Under the pieces are notes generated by a model. It was not told where the DNA came from and did no database searches. It worked only from the letters and a program-made list of their open reading frames with translations. Both the position numbers and the translations under genes were made by a program. This document shows positions 1-5,448 of a DNA stretch of 5,448 nt, in pieces. The stretch's first letter is position 1. Every line of letters starts with the position of its first letter. The DNA is from Erysipelotrichaceae bacterium. Lineage in GTDB: Bacteria > Bacillota_I > Bacilli_A > Erysipelotrichales > Erysipelotrichaceae. The DNA lies in the NCBI GenBank assembly GCA_017512625.1, contig JAFWFB010000099.1, positions 1 through 5,448 of the forward strand. The letters are read 5' to 3'.

Positions 1-136
1 TGGCGTTATCGACCTTACCGCTTCCTGCCTTTTGATGGAGCGCAAAATTGAATCCTATATCTTTAATATGAACCAAAAAGGTAATATACTAAAAGCAGTT
101 AATGGTGAGAAAATAGGCACCAGAGTTACTTACTAA
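1..136 (+). CDS. pyrH: UMP kinase (uridylate kinase), C-terminal end only
   Basis: This is the last 44 codons of a gene that begins before the window; the reading frame starts at base 2 and ends at TAA 134-136. The translation contains VIDLTASCLLMERKIESY followed by FNMN and later NGEKIGT, which matches the conserved tail of bacterial UMP kinase (E. coli has a Thr-Ala near a Cys-Met, then FNMN and a GEK-GT ending). The family is a hexameric cytosolic kinase that phosphorylates UMP to UDP with ATP in pyrimidine nucleotide synthesis. The catalytic and nucleotide-binding parts lie outside the window, so the call rests on the C-terminal motif plus position: pyrH directly before frr is one of the most conserved bacterial gene pairs. 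Nothing suggests the gene is broken. Confidence 0.9.
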   Translation, partial: GVIDLTASCLLMERKIESYIFNMNQKGNILKAVNGEKIGTRVTY

Positions 137-144
137 GAATAATC

Positions 145-150
145 GGAGGA
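145..150 (+). promoter_or_regulatory. Shine-Dalgarno site of frr
   Basis: GGAGGA lies 4 bases before the ATG at 155 (5 bases if GGAGG is taken as the core). It is the strongest ribosome binding site in the window and supports both the chosen frr start and a Bacillota-type translation system. The 18-base pyrH-frr gap has no visible terminator or promoter, so the two genes are probably co-transcribed. Confidence 0.85.
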
Positions 151-154
151 AGAT

Positions 155-700
155 ATGGAAGATTACGTAGTACAAGCCGGTGAGCGTATGGAAAAGACGC
201 TTGAACAATTGCAAGCCAATCTTAATACTGTCAGGACCGGTAGAGCCAACCCGACCCTTTTGGACAGGGTGGAAGTCGATTATTACGGTACTCCTACACC
301 AGTCAATCAGATCTCTTCGATCACGGTCAGTGAAGGACGTACACTGGTCATCAAACCATATGATGCCAGCAGTCTGAAGGATATCGAAAGAGCTATCAAT
401 GCTTCAGATGTCAATCTGCCGCCAAACAATGACGGAACTGTCATCCGTCTTACTGTCCCACAGCTTACCGAAGAGACCCGTAAAGGTTATTGCAAGGATG
501 TAGCTAAGTTTGCTGAAGAAGCCAAGGTCGCTATCCGCAATATCCGTCGTGACATCAACGACACTGTCAAGAAGGAAAAGAGCATTCCGGAAGACCTTTC
601 AAAGGATCTGCTCGATCAGGTCCAGAAGGCAACCGACAAATACATCTCCCGTGTAGATGAGATAGCTAAAGCCAAAGAAAAAGAAATCATGACCATCTGA
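155..700 (+). CDS. frr: Ribosome recycling factor (RRF)
   Basis: The product is a 181-residue ribosome recycling factor, close to the usual ~185. With EF-G it splits the post-termination ribosome complex into subunits in the cytosol. Domain I is built from the N-terminal helix (about residues 1-30) and the two long C-terminal helices (about 105-181); domain II, a small beta domain, lies between (about 31-104). Visible family signatures are the VRTGRA motif at 26-31, the NNDGTVIRL strand at 91-99, the LTEETRK motif at 104-110 and the highly conserved AIRNIRRD at 126-133, which includes arginines of the ribosome-contacting surface. The ATG at 155 has a strong Shine-Dalgarno and gives the expected N-terminus. 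The gene ends with TGA two bases before uppS. A moderately unusual stretch is GYC at 111-113, where many homologs have charged residues. The identification is secure. Confidence 0.97.
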   Translation: MEDYVVQAGERMEKTLEQLQANLNTVRTGRANPTLLDRVEVDYYGTPTPVNQISSITVSEGRTLVIKPYDASSLKDIERAINASDVNLPPNNDGTVIRLTVPQLTEETRKGYCKDVAKFAEEAKVAIRNIRRDINDTVKKEKSIPEDLSKDLLDQVQKATDKYISRVDEIAKAKEKEIMTI

Positions 701-702
701 TT

Positions 703-1395
703 ATGAGCGACTTGAAGCATGTTGCCATCATCATGGATGGCAATGGCCGCTGGGCAACCAATAAAAAAATGCCCAGAACAGCCGGTCATTATGAAGGTGT
801 CAAAAGAGTAAGAGATATATCCTTACATGCTAATGAGTTAGGCATTTCATGCTTGACTCTTTATGCATTTAGCACCGAAAACTGGAAACGTTCCGGTGAT
901 GAAGTCAACTACATCATGTCCTTGCCTAAGATCTTTTTCGACAGTTATCTCAAGGAACTGATGGAAAACAATATCCGGGTAAAAATGATCGGTTCAATGG
1001 AAAGACTTCCGGAAGAGACCCGGAAGGTCTTCGAATCAGCTATCAAAACTACCGAAAATAATACAAGGATGATCCTTAACTTTGCGGTCAACTATGGTTC
1101 CCGTACGGAGATCGTCAATGCTGCACAGAAATTTGCCCTCGATTACCAGAAAAACAATGACCTGGTATTGGATGAGCAGATGTTTAGCGAGTATCTGGAT
1201 ACCAAGGGTCTGCCTGATATTGATCTGATGATCAGGACCAGCGGAGAGCAAAGGATCTCCAATTTCCTACTGTACCAGCTGGCTTATGCTGAGCTGGTCT
1301 TTACTGATGTTTATTGGCCGGACTTCAAGGCTCCGGAATTTGATAAATGTCTTGAAGAATACTATCGAAGAAATCGTCGATTTGGAGCAGTGTAA
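703..1395 (+). CDS. uppS: Undecaprenyl diphosphate synthase (cis-prenyltransferase, isoprenyl transferase)
   Basis: This 230-residue enzyme condenses IPP onto farnesyl diphosphate to make undecaprenyl diphosphate, the precursor of the lipid carrier for peptidoglycan and other wall polymers; it acts in the cytosol at the membrane face. The cis-prenyltransferase hallmarks are intact: MDGNGRWA at 11-18, with the Mg-binding aspartate D12; FSTENW at 56-61; and RTSGEQRISNF at 178-188, with IPP-binding R178, R184 and S186, followed by AYAELVFTDVYWPDF, in which E197 matches the second metal ligand of E. coli UppS. The ATG at 703 is the only ordinary start after the in-frame TAA at 667-669. It leaves only five residues before HVAIIMDGNG, shorter than in E. 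coli or Bacillus. No clear Shine-Dalgarno is seen and the start is 2 bases after the frr stop, so translation probably depends on coupling to frr. Confidence 0.96.
   Translation: MSDLKHVAIIMDGNGRWATNKKMPRTAGHYEGVKRVRDISLHANELGISCLTLYAFSTENWKRSGDEVNYIMSLPKIFFDSYLKELMENNIRVKMIGSMERLPEETRKVFESAIKTTENNTRMILNFAVNYGSRTEIVNAAQKFALDYQKNNDLVLDEQMFSEYLDTKGLPDIDLMIRTSGEQRISNFLLYQLAYAELVFTDVYWPDFKAPEFDKCLEEYYRRNRRFGAV
1384..1387 (+). promoter_or_regulatory. Shine-Dalgarno site of cdsA, inside the end of uppS
   Basis: GGAG (in context TTGGAG) sits 7 bases before the cdsA ATG at 1395, within the last codons of uppS. It supports the start that overlaps the uppS stop by one base (TAATG). Confidence 0.65.
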
Positions 1396-2171
1396 TGAAA
1401 ACCAGAGTAATTAGTGGCGTAGCGATATTTCTGATCTGCGTCTTGCCTATTGTTTTTGGCGGTATCCCACTGAAGGTACTGCTTGCAGCTATCCTGTTGA
1501 TAGCCGACTATGAACTTATCAATGTACGTTACCATAAACCGGTGATCCATTTATATGTTTTCAATGCCGTAGCCATAGCTTTTATGGCCTTGTCTGATCA
1601 TGGTGTAATGATCGGTCTTTTATCATTGCTGCTGCTGTTTTTTATGGCCGTCATCGATCTCAATATCACTGTTGAGGATGTAGCCTTATACTTTACGACC
1701 AATACCCTGATCGGTTTTGCTTTAAAGGGTATCCTTTATACCTATGAACTGACAGGCAATTGGTTTAATTTCGTCTATATCCTTTTGGCGGTATGTCTTT
1801 GTGACATCTTTGCCCTTCTGGGCGGCAGCCGCTTTGGCAAGCATAAACTGGCTCCGACCATCTCCAAGAACAAGACGATCGAAGGTTCAGTCTGCGGCTG
1901 GCTTTTCGGTGCAGTGCTTTCCTTTGTTTACGCTTTGACGGTAAGCAAGGTTTTGGGCATTACCATCAATGTCGGCGCATATCTGTTCATCTCTGTTACC
2001 ATTACCATCCTTGCCCAGGTTGGCGATCTGGCTTTCAGCATGATCAAGCGTCATTTCGATACTAAGGACTTCGGAAATCTGATCCCGGGACATGGTGGCG
2101 TGCTTGACCGCATCGACTCCATCATCTTCGGCTGCATCTATTTCTTCGTCATTATGAGTTTTATCCTATGA
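1395..2171 (+). CDS. cdsA: Phosphatidate cytidylyltransferase (CDP-diacylglycerol synthase)
   Basis: The product is a 258-residue integral membrane enzyme that converts phosphatidic acid and CTP to CDP-diacylglycerol, the branch point for bacterial phospholipids. The full CDS family signature is present at 215-241: S-x-x-KR at 215-219, KD at 224-225, then PGHGGVLDRID at 231-241, with the conserved acidic and basic residues intact. A second conserved block, with GGSRFGKHKLAP and then K-KTIEG, precedes it around residues 142-164. The remainder is mostly hydrophobic, with roughly seven or eight membrane-spanning stretches, including about 6-24, 26-42, 54-68, 70-88, 126-143, 165-183 and 192-212. 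The N-terminus MKTRVISGV is typical of the family and agrees with the Shine-Dalgarno and the TAATG junction, so the start is well supported. The gene ends in an ATGA overlap with dxr. Confidence 0.96.
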   Translation: MKTRVISGVAIFLICVLPIVFGGIPLKVLLAAILLIADYELINVRYHKPVIHLYVFNAVAIAFMALSDHGVMIGLLSLLLLFFMAVIDLNITVEDVALYFTTNTLIGFALKGILYTYELTGNWFNFVYILLAVCLCDIFALLGGSRFGKHKLAPTISKNKTIEGSVCGWLFGAVLSFVYALTVSKVLGITINVGAYLFISVTITILAQVGDLAFSMIKRHFDTKDFGNLIPGHGGVLDRIDSIIFGCIYFFVIMSFIL

Positions 2172-3322
2172 AAAAGTTATTAGTTCTCGGAGCTACCGGC
2201 TCCATCGGTACCCAGACAGTCGATCTGGTAAGAGTAAACCCGGACTGCTTTGAACTGTGTGGTGTCAGTGCCTACAGTAATAAAAGCAAACTGATGGCTA
2301 TCCTCGATGAATTTAAAAGCATCAGGGATGTCTGGTTCAAGGCCCATGATCAGGAACTTATCGATAAGTATCCGGATATCCGATTCCACTTTGGACCATC
2401 CGGAATGGAAGATATCGTTAATGATACCGAGTATGACCTGCTGGTAAATGTTATCAGCGGTTTTTCCGGTTTCATCCCGACTTATCTGGCCCTAAAGCGC
2501 AAGAAGAAAGTCGCTTTGGCCAATAAGGAGTCACTGGTCATCGGTGGCGATCTGATAAACAGATTGCTCAAGGAAAACGGGGATACCCTGATTCCGATCG
2601 ACAGTGAACATTCTGCTATTTCGATGTGCCTTAGAGGCTTTGATAAGGACGATGTCCGCAAGCTGATCATCACTGCCAGCGGCGGATCATTCCGTGATCT
2701 TAGCCGGGAACAGTTAAAGGATGTTACCGTCAAGGATGCTTTAAAGCATCCGACCTGGTCGATGGGATCCAAGATCACCATCGATTCCGCAACCATGATG
2801 AACAAGGGATTTGAAGTCATCGAAGCCCATTATCTATTTGACATGGACTACGATAAGATCGATACGGTATTGCACAAGGAAAGCATCATTCACTCCTTTG
2901 TCCAGTATAAGGACGGATCGACTCTGGCTTTGATGGATAATCCGGACATGCATAACCCGATCGCCCTGGCGCTTGCTGATCCAAAGATCATGGACCGCTA
3001 TGATCAAAGCAGTTTCCTGGATCTTTCCCGTATCGGTGAAATGCATTTTGCGCCGCTTAGTACAAAGCGTTATCCGCTTCTTGGTCTGGCTTATGAAGTA
3101 GGTCGTAAAGGTGGCAACATGGGCGCTGCCCTGGTTGGGGCCAATGATACGGCGGTTGGACTTTTCCTTGAAGAGAAGATCTCCTTCCTGGATATCGAAA
3201 GGCTGGTCTTTGAATGCCTTAAGGAAGTGACTTACAACGCTACACCTGAATATCAGGATCTGATCGATACCTATGACTGGGCTGCTTCCTATATTAACGA
3301 TCATTACCAAGTCTCTGAATAA
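2168..3322 (+). CDS. dxr: 1-deoxy-D-xylulose 5-phosphate reductoisomerase
   Basis: This 384-residue cytosolic enzyme rearranges and reduces DXP to 2-C-methyl-D-erythritol 4-phosphate with NADPH, the committed step of the MEP isoprenoid pathway and the target of fosmidomycin. The NADPH-binding motif GATGSIG is at 8-14 and NKESL at 119-123. Metal ligands are D145 and E147 in the PIDSEH motif and E216 in MNKGFE. Substrate-binding residues follow: the SGGSFRD loop from S171, H194 in HPTWSMG, and N212-K213. The C-terminal helical domain includes the usual NMGAALVGAND stretch at 317-327. The protein is slightly shorter than E. coli Dxr (398). An oddity is HKESIIHS at 236-243, where the family typically has HPQS or HPES. 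The ATG overlaps the cdsA stop by 4 bases and has little Shine-Dalgarno, so coupled translation is likely. An alternative function is very unlikely. Confidence 0.97.
   Translation: MKKLLVLGATGSIGTQTVDLVRVNPDCFELCGVSAYSNKSKLMAILDEFKSIRDVWFKAHDQELIDKYPDIRFHFGPSGMEDIVNDTEYDLLVNVISGFSGFIPTYLALKRKKKVALANKESLVIGGDLINRLLKENGDTLIPIDSEHSAISMCLRGFDKDDVRKLIITASGGSFRDLSREQLKDVTVKDALKHPTWSMGSKITIDSATMMNKGFEVIEAHYLFDMDYDKIDTVLHKESIIHSFVQYKDGSTLALMDNPDMHNPIALALADPKIMDRYDQSSFLDLSRIGEMHFAPLSTKRYPLLGLAYEVGRKGGNMGAALVGANDTAVGLFLEEKISFLDIERLVFECLKEVTYNATPEYQDLIDTYDWAASYINDHYQVSE
2734..2751. repeat. 18-bp perfect palindrome within dxr
   Basis: GGATGCTTTAAAGCATCC is identical to its own reverse complement, with no spacer. 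It encodes Asp190 to the first bases of Pro195 of Dxr (D-A-L-K-H-P), next to the substrate-binding H194. It could be a chance outcome of codon choice over a conserved peptide, or a binding site or cruciform-forming sequence. No function is shown. Confidence 0.6.
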
Positions 3323-3332
3323 TCGAATATAT

Positions 3333-3338
3333 TATAAT
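3333..3338 (+). promoter_or_regulatory. Possible -10 promoter element before rseP
   Basis: A perfect TATAAT lies in the 23-base AT-rich gap between dxr and the protease gene. It would place transcription initiation about at the GTG at 3346. No good -35 box is found at the normal 16-18 base spacing: the nearest candidate, TTACCA at 3304-3309, is 23 bases away and matches only 4 of 6. There is also no TG extension. It may therefore be chance in AT-rich sequence. Confidence 0.25.
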
Positions 3339-3345
3339 AAGAATC

Positions 3346-4407
3346 GTGTTAATCAATTTACTGCTATTTCTGTTTGCATTGACGATAATCATCTCCATCC
3401 ATGAACTCGGACACCTGATCGTGGCCAAGTTTTTTGGTGTCTATTGCTTTGAATACTCCATCGGTATGGGTCCGCGGATCTTCAAAAAAAGATTCAAGGA
3501 GACCACCTTCTCGATCAGGGCACTGCCTATCGGTGGCTATGTATCGATGGCCGGTGAAAGCGACATCAATGAAGAGATCAAGGATGAGTATGATGTCGAT
3601 AACATTCCTTATAACAGGACTTTGCCTGGGGTTGCCCCTTTAAAGCGGATCCTTATCATGTCCGCAGGCATCATCATGAACTTCATCCTGGGCATTTTGA
3701 TCGTTTCAGCATTGCTTCTTCAAGCCGGAAGCTATGCGAGCGACCGCCCACCGATCATCCGCGATGTGATGCCTGATTCACCGGCGGAAAAAGCCGGTCT
3801 TAAAGCCGGGGATAAGATCATCAGGGCCCAGTTTGAAGACGGAACGATCGTCAATAAGCCCAAGACCATCGAGGATGTAGCATCCTATATCTCCTATAAG
3901 GGTGGCAAGATCATCCTCGATGTTGAAAGAAATAACGAAACGCTTCAGCTTGAAGTTGAAGCCTACTATAATCCGGAAACGGAATCCAATATGATCGGTA
4001 TCTATCTTCCGGAAGGGGAAGTCGTAGACATAACCTTATTCAATGTCTTAAGGTATGCGACCGATTATATCTTCAGACTGGTCAGGAATATCTTTATCAC
4101 CTTGGCTAATCTTTTAAGAGGCAGAGGATTTAACGATATATCCGGACCGATCGGCATGTATGAGGCGACCAGCGAGGCTGCCAGCTATGGTGTTGGCACC
4201 TACTTCAACCTGATAGCGATGTTCTCCATCAATGTCGGTATCCTCAATGCCTTGCCTGTGCCGGCTCTGGATGGCGGCAGGATCTTTCTGACCCTGGTGG
4301 AGATGATCATCCGCAGACCGATCGACAAGAAGCTGGAAACAGCCTTGATCGGAATAACGATGGCGTTATTGCTGCTATTTATGTTGGTGGTTCTGGCCAA
4401 AGATTAG
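3346..4407 (+). CDS. rseP: Site-2 protease family zinc metalloprotease (RseP/RasP/Eep type)
   Basis: The product is a 353-residue intramembrane zinc protease. Family members cut membrane-embedded substrates such as anti-sigma factors, remnant signal peptides or peptide pheromone precursors. The zinc-binding HELGH is at 19-23 in the first membrane segment (about 2-29), with the catalytic glutamate E20. A conserved PIGGYV follows at 61-66. A second membrane segment lies at about 101-127 and a single PDZ domain at about 135-205, including SPAEKAGLKAGDKI at 145-158. GPIG is at 267-270, and the third zinc ligand is D309 in the NALPVPALDGG motif at 301-311. A last hydrophobic segment is at about 333-351. 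One PDZ domain and this length fit Bacillota RasP/Eep rather than E. coli RseP, which is about 450 residues with two PDZ domains. The start is GTG with no evident Shine-Dalgarno; it gives the correct N-terminus, and no better start is seen. The substrate cannot be told from sequence. Confidence 0.94.
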   Translation: MLINLLLFLFALTIIISIHELGHLIVAKFFGVYCFEYSIGMGPRIFKKRFKETTFSIRALPIGGYVSMAGESDINEEIKDEYDVDNIPYNRTLPGVAPLKRILIMSAGIIMNFILGILIVSALLLQAGSYASDRPPIIRDVMPDSPAEKAGLKAGDKIIRAQFEDGTIVNKPKTIEDVASYISYKGGKIILDVERNNETLQLEVEAYYNPETESNMIGIYLPEGEVVDITLFNVLRYATDYIFRLVRNIFITLANLLRGRGFNDISGPIGMYEATSEAASYGVGTYFNLIAMFSINVGILNALPVPALDGGRIFLTLVEMIIRRPIDKKLETALIGITMALLLLFMLVVLAKD

Positions 4408-4420
4408 ATAAACTTAATTT

Positions 4421-4426
4421 AAGGGG
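4421..4426 (+). promoter_or_regulatory. Shine-Dalgarno-like site of galE
   Basis: AAGGGG lies 9 bases before the ATG at 4436, in the 28-base gap after the protease gene. It supports the galE start. The gap shows neither a hairpin-plus-T-run terminator nor a convincing promoter, so read-through from upstream is likely. Confidence 0.65.
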
Positions 4427-4435
4427 TAAGAGATT

Positions 4436-5440
4436 ATGAGAGTACTGGTCACCGGCGGAACCGGTTATATCGGTTCCCATACAGTTGTCAAACTGATCGA
4501 AAAAAATCATGAAGTCGTAATAATCGATAATTTGTGCAACTCCAAAATAGAGGTCTTGGATGCTATCGAAACCATTACGGGTAAAAGACCTGCCTTTTAT
4601 CAGGCCGATATCCGCGATGAAGATGCTTTAGCAAAGATCATGGATGAACATGAATTCGATGCGATCATTCATTTTGCGGGGCTTAAAAGCGTTCCGGAAT
4701 CGGTAACAAAACCGCTTGAATACTATGAAAACAATGTATCCGGCTCGATCAATCTCTACCGTCAGGCAGTAAAGCATCATATCCGCAACCTGGTCTTCAG
4801 CTCTAGCGCTACTGTTTACGGCAATGATTTCCCGGTCCCTTTCAAGGAAGAATACGGCCAGGGAACCTACACCAACCCTTATGGTGGAACCAAGATCATG
4901 AACGAAGATATCTTAAAGGATCTGGCCAAGGCCAACCCACAGATGTCCATCATTGCCCTTCGCTACTTCAATCCGGTAGGAGCTCATAAATCTGCTCTGA
5001 TCGGTGAAAACCCTAATGGTGTGCCTAACAATCTGATGCCTTATATCCAAAAGGTCGCTATTGGCGAATTGGAATATCTCAATATCACCGGCAACGACTA
5101 TCCGACCAAGGATGGTACGGGTGTCAGGGATTATATCCATATCGAAGATCTGGCCAGGGGACATGTTCATGCCCTGGATTATACCTGCAAGACTACCGGC
5201 TATGACGTCATCAATCTCGGTACCGGAGTCGGCTATTCAGTTTTGGAAGTAGTAAAGGCTTATGAAATAGCCAACGGCGTCAAGATAAATTGTCGTTATG
5301 CGCCAAGAAGACCTGGTGATATCGCTGAATGCTACGCCGATACGGAAAAAGCAAAAAGACTGCTGGGATTTACTACTGAGTACTCCCTGGAAGACATGTG
5401 CCGCGATTCCTATAATTACGTAAAGAAATCACAGCACTGA
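4436..5440 (+). CDS. galE: UDP-glucose 4-epimerase, possibly also acting on UDP-GlcNAc
   Basis: This 334-residue cytosolic enzyme of the extended short-chain dehydrogenase family interconverts UDP-glucose and UDP-galactose using tightly bound NAD. The Rossmann motif TGGTGYIGSHT is at 6-16 (G7, G10, G13), with the NAD-binding DNLCNS at 31-36. The catalytic triad is S124 in FSSSATVYG plus Y149 and K153, at the same numbers as in E. coli GalE. Further family blocks are IHFAGLKSV at 78-86, RYFNPVGAH at 176-184, PNNLMPYI at 197-204 and DGTGVRDYIH at 226-235. In the segment PGDIAECYAD, C299 occupies the place of E. coli Y299, the residue that restricts the active site to UDP-Glc/Gal; human GALE, which also handles UDP-GlcNAc, has cysteine there. 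Dual specificity is therefore inferred. Length is normal (E. coli 338) and the C-terminus is complete, with TGA at 5438-5440. Its site after rseP is not the most common context for galE and suggests supply of envelope glycan precursors. Confidence 0.95.
   Translation: MRVLVTGGTGYIGSHTVVKLIEKNHEVVIIDNLCNSKIEVLDAIETITGKRPAFYQADIRDEDALAKIMDEHEFDAIIHFAGLKSVPESVTKPLEYYENNVSGSINLYRQAVKHHIRNLVFSSSATVYGNDFPVPFKEEYGQGTYTNPYGGTKIMNEDILKDLAKANPQMSIIALRYFNPVGAHKSALIGENPNGVPNNLMPYIQKVAIGELEYLNITGNDYPTKDGTGVRDYIHIEDLARGHVHALDYTCKTTGYDVINLGTGVGYSVLEVVKAYEIANGVKINCRYAPRRPGDIAECYADTEKAKRLLGFTTEYSLEDMCRDSYNYVKKSQH
4457..4477 (+). repeat. Inverted repeat at the start of galE coding sequence
   Basis: GGAACCG (4457-4463) and CGGTTCC (4471-4477) form a possible 7-bp stem with a 7-base loop about 20 bases into galE, over codons for the glycine-rich NAD motif. 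It is not followed by a T-run and so is not a terminator. It might slow translation initiation, but the underlying Gly-Thr-Gly codons could produce it by chance. Confidence 0.4.
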
Positions 5441-5448
5441 TCCTACAA

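Noticed and set aside
698..700. TGA as a possible tryptophan codon (Mycoplasma-type code)
   Set aside because: TGA ends frr, cdsA and galE at the positions expected for full-length proteins, and conserved tryptophans are encoded by TGG.
2834..3310. Long minus-strand open frame (158 codons) opposite dxr, with another of 112 codons at 2482-2820
   Set aside because: Both lie wholly antisense to the secure dxr gene, show no recognisable domain, and are explained by its codon bias. No separate ribosome site or promoter supports them.
4408..4435. Terminator or promoter between the protease gene and galE
   Set aside because: The 28 bases contain no stem-loop and no pair of -35/-10 boxes at proper spacing.
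4457..4477. Inverted repeat near the galE start as a terminator or attenuator
   Set aside because: The stem is only 7 bp, lies within coding sequence for the NAD motif, and has no T-run after it. I list it as a repeat only.
4913..5170. Minus-strand open frame opposite galE
   Set aside because: It is a shadow of the conserved galE coding sequence; its translation resembles no known protein and it lacks initiation signals.
1..5448. A new defence, mobile or multi-gene accessory system
   Set aside because: Every sizeable stretch is occupied by an intact, recognisable housekeeping gene on one strand; there are no unexplained regions over 30 bases.

Overview
The window is a compact, all-plus-strand run of bacterial housekeeping and cell-envelope genes: the 3' end of pyrH (UMP kinase), then frr (ribosome recycling factor), uppS (undecaprenyl diphosphate synthase), cdsA (phosphatidate cytidylyltransferase), dxr (DXP reductoisomerase), an rseP/rasP-type site-2 protease and galE (UDP-glucose 4-epimerase). 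About 98% of the window is coding, the longest gap is 28 bases, and no RNA gene, mobile element, CRISPR array or factor-independent terminator is visible.

Organism: the order pyrH-frr-uppS-cdsA-dxr-rseP is the classic arrangement of Bacillota and several other bacteria. Purine-rich Shine-Dalgarno sites, a moderate GC content (mid-40s percent by eye) and Bacillota-like protein lengths point to a member of the Bacillota. Some divergent positions (for example in Dxr) suggest a lineage away from Bacillus, perhaps Erysipelotrichia-like, but that is a guess. TGA is used as a stop by frr, cdsA and galE and tryptophans are TGG, so the standard bacterial code applies and a Mycoplasma-type code is excluded.

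Layout: pyrH ends at 136. An 18-base gap carries a strong Shine-Dalgarno for frr (155-700). uppS follows after 2 bases, cdsA overlaps uppS by 1 base (TAATG), and dxr overlaps cdsA by 4 bases (ATGA), so translational coupling is likely. rseP starts with GTG after a 23-base AT-rich gap that contains a perfect TATAAT. galE starts after 28 bases with its own Shine-Dalgarno and fills the rest of the window, where many relatives have proS, ispG or polC.

How the genes fit together: PyrH supplies UDP, and so indirectly UTP/CTP, and Frr serves translation. Dxr commits carbon to the MEP isoprenoid pathway, whose product IPP is elongated by UppS to the undecaprenyl carrier used for wall polymers. CdsA makes CDP-diacylglycerol for phospholipids. 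The site-2 protease acts in the same membrane. GalE makes UDP-galactose and, from a specificity-determining cysteine at residue 299, perhaps UDP-GalNAc, precursors of envelope glycans carried on the lipid that UppS makes.

This is mostly an ordinary conserved region and I see no new multi-gene system. The points most worth checking are the GalE specificity residue, the unusual rseP start, an 18-bp perfect palindrome inside dxr, altered Dxr residues at a usually conserved motif, and a high density of GATC sites.
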